Positions 20,988 through 33,534 of a stretch of DNA of 64,000 bases are shown piece after piece. Made by a program: the position numbers and the translations under genes. The DNA is from Selaginella moellendorffii (lineage: Eukaryota > Streptophyta > Lycopodiopsida > Selaginellales > Selaginellaceae). The stretch is taken from the NCBI RefSeq assembly GCF_000143415.4, contig NW_003314279.1:2242541-2306540 (forward strand), read 5' to 3'. Within the stretch, counting starts at the first letter, position 1. Each line of letters opens with the position of its first letter. The notes under the pieces were generated by a model. That model saw only the letters and a list, made by a program, of their open reading frames with translations. It did not search any database and was not told the DNA's origin.

Positions 20988-21429
20988 GATGGCATGTATT
21001 TATTTAAAAATGTAAATTATTATGGCATGGGGTTCCATGCCATTGTATTAATATTAAAAGACAATTCTTTGAGAGGATTTGCATTATACTAGAAGTGTTA
21101 CAGCATGTTATTGGAAGTCTACGAAGTTGTTTTATTAATAAGGGGAAAGTAAAGATTGAATGGGGACTTGGGCTCCACCTAGACTCGGAGCAACTAAGCC
21201 AATATTAAAAGGATGAAAAGAAATTGGACGACGATGACAAGGAGAAGAGAGAGGTGAAGCAGTGGCAGGGGGAGGAGAAGTGATTGAGTAGACATTTCCT
21301 TGTTTAAAATAAAATGGCATGTGCCTCAATGCAGTTGAATTTTGTTATATTTATATACTATATAAAGGTTTGGAAACCTTATTTTACAAGTGGGATAATG
21401 ACAATTCCCACTTTAACGAAATAAAGCTT
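20988..21429 (+). other. 3' flank of the ParB/HAD gene
   Basis: AT-rich and without a gene. It holds a palindrome at 21022-21043 (atggcatgg...ccatgccat type) and a partial one at 21314, the last copies of that family. At 21430 the sequence changes abruptly to a GAGTCC-type array belonging to a left-truncated LTR. Confidence 0.5.
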
Positions 21430-23308
21430 AAAAGGAGTCCAAGTTAGACCTAAGATAGAATCCAAGATAGAGTCCAAATTAGACCCAAGATGGAGTCTGA
21501 GATGGAGTCTGAGAAAGAGTCCAAGATAGAGTCCAAGAAGGAGTTTGAGAAGGAGTTTAAGATGAAATTCGAGATGGAATCCAAAATGAAGCCCGAGATC
21601 AAGTTCGAGATAGAAATGAAGACCGGTCCAAAATTGAGACTGAGAATAAAACCAAGACTAAGACCAAGTCCAAAACCAAGTCCAAGTCCAAGTTCGAGTT
21701 TGAGTCCGAGGTGAAAGCCCAAAGCGATTGTCTCCCAAACCTTGGGGGGTTTGGTGAGCTCCAAAAGTATAGTAAGAGGAGGACTCTAGTGAAGTTAATT
21801 TAGCCAGGAAAGGCTAGTGTGACCAAAGAAGGTTATATCCACGTGATGGGTGATGATAAAACCATTGAGGAGTCCAAGACTAAAGTGAATACGAATGGAT
21901 AAATGGGGTAATTTTGTGAAGTGTTCAAAAGCTGATTCTAGCTCCCTAAGGAGATCGAATGGATGGTGCTCCCAATCCAAGTGTGGGTGGCACTACTTAC
22001 TTGGATACCTAGCGTGGCTCATTAGAACCTCACTCTAGCCACATGGCTAAGGCACCTAAGGGCAGAAAGTGGGGAGAGTACTCATGAGGCTCATATAAAT
22101 TTATGGTGTTTCGAAATGTTATCTCAAAGCCCTAAACTGTGGAAAGGAGGAAGAGCAATCCTCTTGCATAGTGACCAAAGGCATGGTCACATGGTGAAGA
22201 AGTCTTAAAGGTCAGTAGGACTTAGTGGTCAGGCCTTCAAGCCCTGACACAATAGTAATGTTGGTGAGCATGGTCGTGGATGAAAAGGAACTTAGTGGGG
22301 ACCAAAGAAGGGATATTAAGGAAATGTAGCACACTTTATTTCTCTCCTTTTAAGCCAATTGGAAAAAGGGCAATTGCTTGACGAGAGAGCCTTTAGTGGC
22401 TATTTTATCCCCATTTATCCCCTAAGGTTCCAAGGATCCACGGTGACAGTATATCCAAATTTCATCCTATGATCACATGTGCTACACTCACCCCGCCTTT
22501 AGAGATGTCAATGTCCTCAAAATTTAAATTCATTTTGTACATTTTCTTCTTATTACTCTATAAGGGGAACTAACACCTCCATTTCCGCACTAAATCTATT
22601 AATCCTTCCATTGTGTAGACCAGTTATTCCATGTGAGGTAACTAGTCATCTATCCGTATTACAGTCCCACGGTGGATACCTTCATCTGTGGATACTCCAC
22701 ACAAGAGGAAGGACGTACACATGGATGCCTAAATATGTACGATTTCAAATTTAAGGGTAGGAATATAACACACCTTATCTCTTTCCCCTTAAGCCAACTA
22801 GAAAATGGGCAATTGCTTAATAAGAGAGCCCTTAGTGGCTATTTTATCCCTATTTATCCCCCAAGGTTCCAAAGATCTACGGTGATAGTATATTCAAATC
22901 TCATCCCAGATCACATGCGTTACATGAAGGGTGTTTCCCATGTTTTTGGGCATTTTAAGGATGCTAAAGGGTGGTCTTGGGATGATTACTCATGGATGAA
23001 GAGCCTAGTTTTTAAGAGACAGGACTATGGTATAGGTGTTCTTAAACTACCAATGAAAAGGGTAAATGGACATAGCCTTAGCATAACGGGTTGATAGATT
23101 AGTAATACCTTTAGGGTGTTTGTCATGGGATCAAACACGTGGAACACTTGGACTAAGTGCAAAGGCTAAATGGCATATATGCCATTCACAAGGCTATCAT
23201 ATCCTTAAGTCTGGAATAGAACTTATGAAGGTTGTGTGTGAAACTCCTTCAAGTGGTCAAAGGTGTGGTTAAATGATTAAAATAAAATAGAAAATTTAGT
23301 CATTTACA
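21430..23308 (+). repeat. LTR of family B, left-truncated and carrying a TRIM-like insertion
   Basis: Matches the reverse complement of the intact solo LTR at 42890-44646: hexamer array, then gtgaaagcccaaagcg, then ccattgaggagtccaagac, then the end aaatttagtcatttaca at 23308. A degenerate primer-binding site (ttggaattgaatc) follows. The first ~230 bp are missing. A 600-bp insertion (22325-22924) is absent from the relative at 28405-28940. Confidence 0.7.
22325..22924. mobile_element. TRIM-like element with ~162-bp direct terminal repeats
   Basis: Terminal repeats at 22325-22486 (tgtagcacactttattt ... cacatgtgctaca) and 22764-22924 (tataacacaccttatct ... cacatgcgttaca), about 85% alike, enclose ~280 bp without coding capacity. 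It lies inside LTR B; the related LTR at ~28880 reads straight through (ggatattagggaagggtgttc), giving an empty site. I did not find a standard primer-binding site, so the class (TRIM or other) is uncertain. A partial inverted relative lies at 25680-26010. Confidence 0.65.
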
Positions 23309-24600
23309 ACTTGGAATTGAATCTACTCTTTAGTCTGACTCTTATTGGTGGTCAAATATATCATCACTTGTATTAGCATCAGAAGGTCCCAAGAGTGGGT
23401 CTGTCTTCAAGGAGTAGCATGTTGAGAGGGCATGACTCTCCACTTTAATTCATATGTGATGTTAGCAATGTGGTGGATAGAAAGGGGCAAATAAGGGAAT
23501 GACTTTGGGATCTTGGGAATAGTAAAAGATTTTCTTTAGAGAGTTGAGGATATGATCTATATAAACATTTGACTTAGCAAATGAGCTAATGTGATTGTGG
23601 TAAACAACTATAATTGGAATCATAAGAATGATGAAAACTCCTAGATGATAAAGGAGTCATAAGATTATTTTTATATAATTGAGGATGGTGCTTAAGAATT
23701 TAAAACTGGAGTTAGTGACTGTAGAAGGTCAAATACCAATGAGGATATATGTCTTTGAAATGGTAGTTGGGGCTACTTTTAATAAAGGCCAGAATAACCC
23801 AAGGAATTGGGGGGTGTATTTAAAAAATGAATTAGTGTTCTCATCATATGGGAAAATAGTTCTAAGGGGTGAAAGTCTTGTATTCATATCCTATTCATAA
23901 GGACCATCTTCGCAAGTGTTACTCTAACACTTTCTTATCCTTTGTTCTATATAGGCTAAATTGTATTCAAGTGTAGTGGCACTTTAAAAGTCGTCAGGAG
24001 GTTAAGACTTTATAGGATGTTGGATTAATAAAATCTAAAAGCTAGATGACTCAGTAAAGTCAAAGGATGGTCCTAAAGGCTTAGAAGAATTCCATTTAGA
24101 TGGAAGTGTGTTATACCCTACAACGGATTGAGAGGATCATGAGATCCAAATATGAGAATAATGGGTATCTCATTGATGGCAAAATATATTTTACTAAAGT
24201 TGTGGAAAGATGTTTATGGAAGAAAACAACTTTAGTGAAGAGTTGTATGTTAACACTGTGTTGCAATGTTAATCGATAGTTGGCATGAGAAATGACTACT
24301 ATTGTTTTGGCAAAGATTTAGATACAAGTGGGAAGTATTGTAAGGGTAGACTTATAGAGCCAATGGTGTAGAGACATAATATGTTCCAAGGTGTGATGCC
24401 TTGAGGTCAAATTGGTTGGTTCATGAGAACCCCTTACCAAGGGAATTCCAATGGAAATGGAATTGGCATAGCTTAAGCTTGAAGGCATGCAATTTGAGTG
24501 GATAGACCTAAATAATGATGGAAATGTGAAAGCAATAACAATGAGTTGTAAGATTTGACAACTATGAGGCAATTAAGCAAAATATGTGTTTGTATCCATC
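23309..24600 (+). repeat. Non-coding internal region of an LTR element (family B)
   Basis: Similar to 32446-33534 plus 34909-35000 (for example gaagatgc/aaggtgtgatgcc followed by ttgaggtcaaattggtt, and aatcctagatgataaaggagtcat). No gag or pol is detectable, so this is a non-autonomous (LARD-like) element or is fully decayed. Confidence 0.55.
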
Positions 24601-27549
24601 ACTTTGAAGATGGCATGTGTTCATATAATGATTATTGATGATATATAAGAAACAAAATCTAGACTATAAATGAGAAACTTGCAAATATATTAATTTCAAA
24701 AGCTAGATTGAATCAGTGAACAAAAAAGTCATTTTGGAAAACCTTCCTATGACCTCTTTTTACTTTTATTTTTTCTCTTGACACAAACAAATGAGAAGTA
24801 AAATTCTCAAACTTCTACACTACCAACTTTAAATGATGTTTATGGCTTCCATTCATTAGATCCTTGCCATTGTTGGTAGCTAAAGCAAATAATGGAAGAG
24901 CAAGATTAACAATTCCAACTTAGAAGATAGAAGCTAACCTAGTTTTGCATAGAGTTGTAGAAGGCTAACAAAACTTTAAGGACAATTATAATGTTACAAC
25001 ATAAAAGCATATATTTGTAAAATAAATCATTTTTTAACTAATAATTACCCAGCTGATGCTAGGCAGTTTATGTCATTTCTAAAGGCTTATTGAGGTTAGC
25101 TGTGTTTGCTATTTGATCAAATATGCAATTGAAAGATTTTTTAATTAAGACTTTTATTGAGACCACTATCTCTACATCATCTAGAACTTGCTTAATTTGT
25201 TGTTTCAAAGAGAAATTATGTTGGCAATGATTGATTATTATTTTCTACATGGTCTTCAAACTCTAAATTAGAGCCACTAGTTGTCATAGCCATCATAAAG
25301 AGGTCCTAAATTAAGAAGCTGATTAAATCATAGCAAGCTCTACTTTTTTGCATTTAGTACATGCATTTGTGTGGGCAATTTTATAATCATCTCGCTATCA
25401 CTCTACTTTAAGTCTTGGAATTACCTTAAGCGTGCCTAAAAATTCCATCAAAGATTTATCATAAAAACATTGTGAATGCTATCACACTCTAATGATCTTA
25501 AGGCTGAGAAGAATAGTCAGTGAGTCATTATATGCAACCTTAAGCCTGAAACTAGCCTTTTGCAATGGCCTTTTGACGAGCTTGAGCATTGTGGGGAATT
25601 GGGATAATTTAATCGATTTGACATCACTTATTTTTTCAAGCATAAATATCAACATATTGATCTTGGCACTTGTAACACATGTAATCATGGGATGAGATTT
25701 GGATATACTATCACTATAGATCTTTGAAATCATGGGATAAATGAGGATAAAATAGCCACTAAAAATTCTCTTATCAAGAAATTACCCTTTTGTTAATTGG
25801 CTTAAGGGAAGAAATAGGGGGTATTAGAGCAAATAACATGAGTTCAATTCATATTAATTAGTGGCTATTTAAAATAATATACCCTTGAGCAAAGTATATT
25901 TCTAAATTTAAAATTGTATGCATTGGGCATTTATGCATATGTTTTTCCTTCAGTGGAGCATCTATTGATGAAGGTATTTATTGTAAGACTACAGTAACGT
26001 AGCTTATGTGATCATGATGAAATCCCATGAGATTTTTTACCCTTTATTCTATAATACATTACTATAAGACAATTACAGTTTTGCTATGGAATCCCACAAG
26101 AGTTTTTACCCTTCATTCTATAGTTTATTACTATAAGACAACTATAGAGCAAAACCTAACTATTTAGCTTAATATAGAACTTGAGCTTAGACCTAAGTCA
26201 GATGTAAGACAAAAATAAACACACCCAACAAAGAGCCAAACATCTCAAATTGGTTAGCATCTAACCTACCTACTACCCTTTCTATACAATTGAACCCCCT
26301 CTTTCCCTCCACATGAATGCTTTATGCTTTCACCCTAATCCCATGAGATAGTCTCTAGGACAAAGTTGAAAACTTACTAAACATTTTTTATAAATAGTTA
26401 ATAGAACTTACATATATAGGGCATGATAGTAAGGATGTTTTGTGGATACAATAACTTATCATATAGTGAATTTTGAAGAATTAGGCTTAATATTAGTAAG
26501 TGGAAGCCAACAAATGAATTTCTCTAAGCATGTTAAATATATTTGACTAATAGCACAAAGGGATTCCATCCTTATACTCTTTTGGTCAAATGCACATATA
26601 AAGGCTAACTTCTCAACTAGCTTGGGTGAAAATTGATAAAGAGAACTAATAATATTAACATCTTGTTGTTATGGCAGTAAGAGAAGAATTTCCAAAAAGA
26701 CTCACTAATTGGTAATTTTTGATACCTACAGTTATATTTGTAATAGAAGAGCTACAAACTTAACATTTATAATTGAGCATTTTATACATTAAAATCATAA
26801 TGCCATTCTTCCCACTCCAATACTAGAACTTTAGAGAAGGTGTAGCATGAATCACCACTCTCAAGTGACCAAGAAAACAATGTATAAACCAACCTCTCCA
26901 AGTCTAACTCTCACTTCTCACAAAAAATGAAACTCTCTCACAAAAAAGAGAGGGAGAATAAGTTATTAGTGTTACAACTTTTGTGATTGATCAATGCCTT
27001 TCACTCATAATACCATTCATCTCAATAGTATTATTCCTCTCACAATCAATTACATAATTAATATGGGTGGCTCTTTAAAATTTTCATATATCTCTAGATT
27101 CTAAATGGTTGTATATTTTGTTAAAATAATTAGCTTGTCCTTTGCAAGGACATAGCTAATTAAAGTTCATAATATAAAAAATATCTTTGTTCTTTTTTAT
27201 CAATTTCTCCATAAATTTTACCTAAGTGCTCAAGCATATGAAAGAATTTTACTTGAAGTTCGATCGAAAGCTTCCAATTATTTTCTCTAAGAGTGTTATA
27301 TGAGAAATTTTCCTTTGTAGAAGATTCAAATTAAAATTGGGACTAGTTAGTCTGGAGAATATATGTTATGATAAGGGTAATTAAGTAAAAAAATCCATTC
27401 TTCTCAACACGGGAGAGAATGGGATTTAGTGGGATCTCAATAGATGTATAAGTTAGGAGATTTTAATTATAGGATCTTTGAAGCAAGAGAAGAGTATGTC
27501 AATTTCATAGTCAATTATGCAAGGAGTGAAGGAGGAAGTTATTATTCTC
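24601..27549. other. AT-rich repeat-derived stretch, no gene recognised
   Basis: Contains the inverted partial copy of the TRIM-like element (25680-26010; caagaaattacccttttgttaattggcttaag is the complement of the 22340 region), a ~75-bp tandem duplication at about 26025-26150 (tttttacccttcattctatag), and LTR-end fragments at 26170-26300. Small ORFs are not supported. Confidence 0.45.
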
Positions 27550-28260
27550 TCAAGTGACAAAAATAAAGAAGATGAACATTTAGACATAATGAATTAAAGA
27601 GAAAATATCCTTTTGATTATATTCATGGGAGCTTATTTATTGGCTAAGTGACTTTAAATAGTTAACATCCTTTCATTTTTAAGATATAAACTCTTGATTC
27701 TGAATATAGACCTTGTATAATGAATGAATATGGATGGAGACTAGGACTTAACTAATTCTTGGATCCATTTTGACCATATAGAACGAGTTTCAGGTTGGTC
27801 AATTATGAAAGCCCATGTTTATGATCACGAGTAAGTGGCTTTTAATTTTTCAAGGATTCCATATTGGTTTTTATTATATCCATTCTTTCTATAGGTTGCA
27901 GTACAATTTGACCATACCTTCAATTGAATTTAAGGCCTAGGATTTGCAAACTCAAAACATCTTTTAGACTTATATATTCGAGGTTGTTGAATAGTGAACA
28001 AGGAAAAACCCAACTTCCATGGTTTATGGTAAATGCTACTAGTGCTAATTAGTTGATTGTGTGGTAAATGTTTAGAAGTGATAAAAGTTAGCCATTACAA
28101 GGTAGAGAGAAGAGTTATAAATTTTATTAGGCAAAGAGTGTTAACGAACATTGCTAATGTATTAAATTCGACTTTTATAATGAGTTCAAGCAGCTTTGTC
28201 AAAAGTGAATAAATGCACCAATTAAAGAGGAGCATAAAGAAAAGGCAAATGAGATGTGCT
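27550..28260 (+). pseudogene. Heavily decayed MULE transposase relic
   Basis: Reading across frames gives peptides in the same order as the MULE transposase at 39654-42871: LKRKYPFDYIHGSLF (~27585), then HFDHIERVSGWSIMKAHVYDHE near 27770-27830, then a GK-x-NF-HGFM-like stretch with (S)AN before a stop (~28005-28050), then EFKQLCQ-x-INAPIKEEHKEKANEM (28185-28255). Numerous stops and indels are present. This is a second, older copy of the same MULE lineage in the opposite orientation. Confidence 0.6.
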
Positions 28261-28404
28261 TACCAGGATCAGACTACACCATGGTGCCTTCCAATAAAGA
28301 CTAGTTTCAACACTACTTCCTTAAATGCTTCATATAATGACTTTTTTTTTTCTTTGTAATTGTAAGACCATGGCCATTGTGAAGTAGTCTCTTGCTTGCT
28401 AGGG

Positions 28405-28940
28405 AGGGCTGCAAAGGGTTCTAAAAGTATAGTAAAGAGAGTATGGAGTTTGGACTTCAGTGGAACCAATTTGGTTAGGAAAGGATAGTGTGACCCAAGA
28501 AGGTTACATCCACATGGTGGGTGATGATATAACCATTGAGGAGTCCAAGACTAGAGTAAACACAGATGGACAAGTGGGGTGGCTTAATGAAATATTCAAG
28601 AGTTAGCTTTAGCTCCCTTGAGAGATCAAATGGTTAATGCTCCCAATCAAATGTCAGTGGCACTACTTACTTGGATATCTAACATGGCTCATCAAAACCT
28701 CACTCTAGCCACATGGCTAGGGCATCTAGAGGTGGAAGGTTGGGGGAGAGGAGTAGTCCTCTTGTATAGTGACTGGTCATATGGGAAGGAAGTCCCAAGC
28801 ATTCGAGCCTTGACCTAGTGGCGGTGTTGGCAAGCAATACCATGAATAGAGAAGGATTTAGTGGAAACCAAAGAAGGGATATTAGGGAAGGGTGTTCTCT
28901 GTGTCCTTGGGCATCCTAAGGATGTGTACCACACCTGAAT
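28405..28940 (+). repeat. LTR B fragment
   Basis: Starts within the LTR (gggttctaaaagtatagtaaagag) and continues through ggttacatccacatggtgggtgatg and ctcactctagccacatggctagg to gcatcctaaggatg, matching 21740-23000 and the complement of 43240-43820. It gives the uninterrupted version of the TRIM-like insertion site. Confidence 0.65.
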
Positions 28941-29104
28941 TTGGAGCTGAACTCTAAGCCTGTTGTGCTACAAAATAAGGGTCTGATACAATCTCATGAG
29001 CATTAGCTCCTCGTATTTAGCACTTGCATGCAAAACAGTGTCAAATGGTGTTTAGTATGATTTTGGCATACTTGTGGTTTAATGCAAGAAGGGTACCCCA
29101 CTGA

Positions 29105-29980
29105 CTAAAGTAGTGTGGAGCTTTGGCTTAGACCTAAGCCGGATGCAGAACAAGAAGTAATACAGCTCAGCAAAAGCCAAGTTAATATCTCAGGTGGTTG
29201 AATATACATTTCAATCACTATCCCTACTATACATTTAGAACCCCCTATAGCCCCCCCAAAACCATAGTAACCAAAATAAAGGTCAATCTTGGAAAAGAAC
29301 TTGGTGGTGCCAAGCTTGCTTAGAAGCTCATCTACCTTGGGAATAGGGAATTTGTTCTTGACGGTTATCCTATTAAGGGCCTTGTAATCCACCACCAATC
29401 TCCATGAACCATGCTTCTTAAGAACAAGAGGCACAGGAGATGCAAACGGACTATTGCTTTCCTCCACCAACCCTTCCTATTGTAATTCCTCCACCATGGT
29501 ATCAACAATGGCTCATTCCTCCCTACTCAGATGAATTATTAGAGAGTTAACTGCGATAGAGTGCGGTTCTAACTCAATCTGATATGTGATCCTGGTGACT
29601 TCACTAGAACAATTACTAATCTTTCGAGTGAAAACATGGGCATGCTAGATCACCATTGCCTTGATATCTGCATGCATGGAGGAAGACTTTATGTCTGTCA
29701 CTGCCTCCTCCACCTCGACTAATGAGAACACTTCCCCCTTCCCATAAAGATTTGAATTGAGTTGCCTGTCACTAGCAACCAAATTCATTGCACTACCACT
29801 TTCTTTGCTGATTTCTTCAAGTGCAGTCTTGAGCTTATTCAAGTCCCTTTTGCTTTTTTCACAATGTTGTCCTGCTTTCTTCACACTCGGACTTGAAGCT
29901 TGAGCTAGAAACCCGCTACTTTCTTCATAGTGTTGTCCTACTTTCTTCACACCTGTCTCTAGCTACTTGCCTGGACCCCT
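29105..29980 (-). pseudogene. Ty3/gypsy reverse-transcriptase relic, plus gag-like fragment
   Basis: On the minus strand at 29470 and downward: EESNSPFASPVPLVLKKHGS, then RLVVDYKALNRITVKNKFPIP and FFSKIDLYFGY are the N-terminal half of a Ty3/gypsy RT palm. The frame then runs into a fragment like the LTR ends at 32320-32380 (ccctactatacatttagaaccccc). The segment 29645-29950 on the same strand has a coiled-coil-like reading with no certain identity. Confidence 0.65.
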
Positions 29981-29981
29981 A

Positions 29982-32305
29982 TGTAAGCCATGAATTTTTC
30001 CTTTCCAATTTCTTAGCTTACTTCGTTTGTTCGACTACCACGGTTTTGGCCTTAGTTAAGTTCCTTCACCAAGGTTCCCACCTATTGTATCAGCTCCTAC
30101 TTGGTCTTATTTGGTTTTAATAACTCACTACACGAGTAATGGAGCATCAGCCATCCATCCACGGATTCCCAAATTCTCTCCCAATCCCCCTCCCCGAGTT
30201 AGACTAGACTTAAAGTTTCGGCTACATTCCCTATAGGCACAAGCAGACAAGCACACCAAGCCTCCAAATTCCTAACATCCCTTGGTACAACAAAACTTGA
30301 TCATAAGACCTTTTAAATCCCAAGCCTTGTGTGCAACACTTGCTTCGGGATACCAAGGGGAAACACCATAGCTTAATAGCTCGGTATGGGTACCCTTACT
30401 CCTCCACTTCCATCCCAAAGAAAAAGCATAAGCCCCTAGGAAGGTGAGGACCAATGAGCTGCAAAGTACTCAAGTGGAGCACCCCTCCCCATGAGTCAGA
30501 AGCCCTACAATTAGTTTCCCTTTAGGGAGTGGGAGTTGCTTTTAAACACTTCCTTGGGGGGCCCCTTTGGCCCCCCCCGAGTCCATGCTCACTCCCCCCC
30601 AAGGCCCTTAAGCCCTAGTTTCAACCTCAAATCAGTTTGGAAACCCCATTCCAAAGTTCCTTCAAGACTAGTTTTGGGACCCCCCTATCCTTACTATACT
30701 TTGGGAACCCCCTAAAGCCCCCGGCCCCCCCCCCCCCCCCCAGGAGACACACACTTTGGGTGATTAGTATTAATATTAGACACACCCCATGATTTGTATT
30801 AGTATTTAGACTTGGTCTCAGATTTGACCTCGAACTCAGTCTCAAACTTGACCTTGGACTCAATCTCGAACTCGGTCTTGGACTCGATCTCAGACCCGAT
30901 ATTGATCCCGACCTTGAACTCTATCTCAGACTCAATCTTAGATTTGGTCTTGGACCTGATTTTGGATCTCAGACTCTGTCTCGAACTAGGTCTTGGACTC
31001 GGTCTTGAACTCGGTCTCGGAGTCAGTTTCAAACTCGATCTTGGACTCAATCTCGAACTCGATCTCAGAGTTGGTCTCAGACTCGATCTGGGACTTAGTC
31101 TCATCTAATGAACTCTTTATCATTTTGGTCGTGTTTTCGGGGATCCTTCAGCCTACAACACTTTGGGGAGTTGGTTCCTTACAACTCCATCACCCATAGA
31201 AGCAGTTCGATGCTCATATCAAAGGTCTCTTTTTAATCATACAACTTGTTGACCATGTCTCTAGGGGCATCCCCCCACTTACCAGTATGCTTAAGTTAGC
31301 CTCCCTAGCCAAGAGCCCATGATAACAGAGTATAGGTGTCCTTATGCCCCTCACCTCACCATGCCCTAGTATGGGGTTGGGACTTGAACCCAACCTTGCT
31401 TTACAAGAGGGTTGGGACTCAAACCCAACCTTTGTAGGATATGTCTACAGATTCAACATCTCTATAGAGAGTGGGCATAGTTCCCTATGCTTGGTCAACC
31501 TAGCTAACCCATGCTAATTAGCTTACCTTTAGCATGCCTTCGGGTCCCAATATGTGACATTACTCAATTTCTCAAATAGATTCTTTAATTGAATTTTGCA
31601 TAAGGATATAGCATTTTGCTTTACAAAAATTCCTCCACTAAATCTTATACGTTCGCTAGATTCTCCTTTGGCCCATGTTGTTTCACAGTGTGGAAATCCT
31701 TTCCACTTCACATAAAACTCCCTCACCTCGTGTCCTTGTTACTTGCTCTTGTGCGCATTGAAGATGGCTTTGACTTCATATTCCTCTTCCCCTTGTATAA
31801 CCTTAGGTAGAGGCTACTAGCTTAGTCCTTTGCAATCGGATCCCAAAATATNNNNNNNNNNNNNNNNNNNNNNNNNNNNNNNNNNNNNNNNNNNNNNNNN
31901 NNNNNNNNNNNNNNNNNNNNNNNNNNNNNNNNNNNNNNNNNNNNNNNNNNNATTATCTGGAAAAGGCACTCAAGATCAGTTCACTTCCAAGAATATATGC
32001 ATTTTACCTTTGGGTCAACTTCCGACTGATCCCATTTGGTAACTTTAGGTTTTTGGTGTTTAGCCACACCTTATCCCCAGGTTGGAACTCTACATCCCAA
32101 CACTTCTAGTTTGCATATTTGGTTTACCTTTGTTGAGCTCGTTTCACGAAATCCCTTACTAAATTCCAAATGTTGAGTCTTTTTGTTGTGAACGCCTCCA
32201 CTGCAAGTAACTCTCCACGATACTAGACCACGCCGAGTTCTATAAGACCTTTAATAACTTGCCCATTGATAACTTCCCATAGATTCATCTCGATACTCGA
32301 TAGTT
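29982..32305 (-). mobile_element. 3' half of a second element A: integrase end, chromodomain and LTR
   Basis: The minus-strand order is integrase C-terminus (complement of ~32300-31952, matching 8520-8810), a 100-N gap, a chromodomain fragment (EFYVKWKGFPHCETTW, 31726 and down), then an LTR of 1578 bp from TGTCACATATTGGG at 31559 to TTACA at 29982. The LTR shows the full-length structure that is truncated in the first copy, including the GAGTCC-type array (31110-30800) and a 20-base C run near 30735. Upstream it is cut at ~32305 by another LTR fragment. Confidence 0.75.
31852..31951. other. Assembly gap (100 N)
   Basis: One hundred consecutive N inside the 3' part of the minus-strand element A. 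The flanks match the integrase tail and the chromodomain region, so about the expected element sequence is missing; the true size is unknown. Confidence 0.99.
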
Positions 32306-32309
32306 AGAC

Positions 32310-33534
32310 ATGTATTCCAACCATTATCCCTATTATACATTTGGAACCCCCCATAGGCCCCCCCTCCCCCCCCTATAGCCCTCCAAATGATCAAAGGTGT
32401 GATTAAATATTTAAAGTAGAATGGAAAAATTAGTTGCTTATAACTTAGTATTAGAGCTATTTTATAATTTGACTTTTATTGAAGGTTAAATACATTATCA
32501 TTTACCTAGGAGTAGGGCTATATTTGAGGAGTTATATGTCACAAGGGTGTAGCTCTCCACTTTAGTTGATATGTGAGCTTATAGGCAATATGGTGGATAG
32601 ACAAGGGCCATTAGAAAAATGATTTTGAGATCTTGAGAACAATAAAAAAATTTCCTCAAAAAGTTAAGGATGTAATTCATATAAACGTTTAACTTAACAA
32701 ACTAGCAAATATGGTTGTGGTAAACAATTATAGTTGGGATCATAGAAAGGATAAAGACTTCTAAATGAAAAAAGAGTTAAATGATTATCCACATATAATT
32801 AAGGATGGTGCTCATGAATTTGAGACTAGAGTTGATAATTGATAACCATAGAAGGTCAATTATGGATTAGGAGATATGCCTTTAAACTAGTAGCTAGGGC
32901 TACCTTTAATAAATGCCGGAACAACCCAAGGAGTTGAGGGTGTACTCAAAGGATGAGTTGGTGTTTTCATCATATAGAAGGATAGTTTTAAGGGGTAGAA
33001 GTAGCCCACTTGGAATAAAAGATGATCAAATGTCAAAGTAACACTTGCAAAGACAATTTTTATGAAGAGGACATTAATACAGGAAGTTGTATTCAAGTGT
33101 GGTGACACCTAAAAGTAGCCAATGAAGTTAGGACCTTAGAGGATGTCAAATCAATAAAGTCCAGAGGTTAAATGAATTAGTGGAGTCAAGGGATAATTCT
33201 AAAGGCCTGAAGGAAACACATTTGGACAAAAGTGTGTTGTACCTTGTGAAGGACTAAAAGGAGCATGAAATCCAAGTATGAGAACAATGGGTATTTCATT
33301 GATGGCAAAAGGTGCCACACTAAAATAGTGAAAAGGTGTTCACAAAGAAAAGCAACTTTGGTGAAGAGTTGTGGGTGAACACTATAAAGTCGTGCTAACT
33401 AATAGCTGGCACAAGAAGTGCTTACTATAATCTTGGCAAGACCTAAACATAAATAGGAACTTTTGTGAGGGTAAGCTCATAGAGCTGATGGTGTGAAGAC
33501 ACTAAATGTCTCAAGGGAAGATGCTGTAAATGAC
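32310..33534 (+). repeat. LTR end fragment and non-coding internal region
   Basis: tattatacatttggaacccccc to aaaaattagttgcttata (about 32445) is an LTR end, followed by acttagtattagagc, a degenerate primer-binding site. The following kilobase is similar to 23309-24390. No coding sequence. Confidence 0.55.

Larger units (their letters stand above)
10755..21335. repeat. Dispersed palindrome family, 18-nt core GGCATGAGGCCTCATGCC
   Basis: About 20 copies of a 22-bp palindrome (the core plus AT on each side) are confined to this block. Clear copies start at 10755, 10812, 12947 (perfect), 13045, 14588, 15418, 15495, 15555, 18445, 19870, 19945 and 21022. Four are in the 218-bp hairpin. More divergent ones are at 13657, 16829, 18329, 18636 and 21314, with half-type copies at about 13735 and 14672. 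Variation is mainly A/G (CATG/CGTG) and the central base pair. Copies occur in spacers, in introns (often as the body of the intron) and in-frame in exons. I saw no full copy elsewhere in the window. Confidence 0.85.

Noticed and set aside
23169-23187. Short palindrome atggcatatatgccat
   Set aside because: It lacks the GGCC centre of the family and sits in LTR sequence; probably chance.
31830-32042. ORF running through the N gap
   Set aside because: Artefact of reading through 100 undetermined bases.
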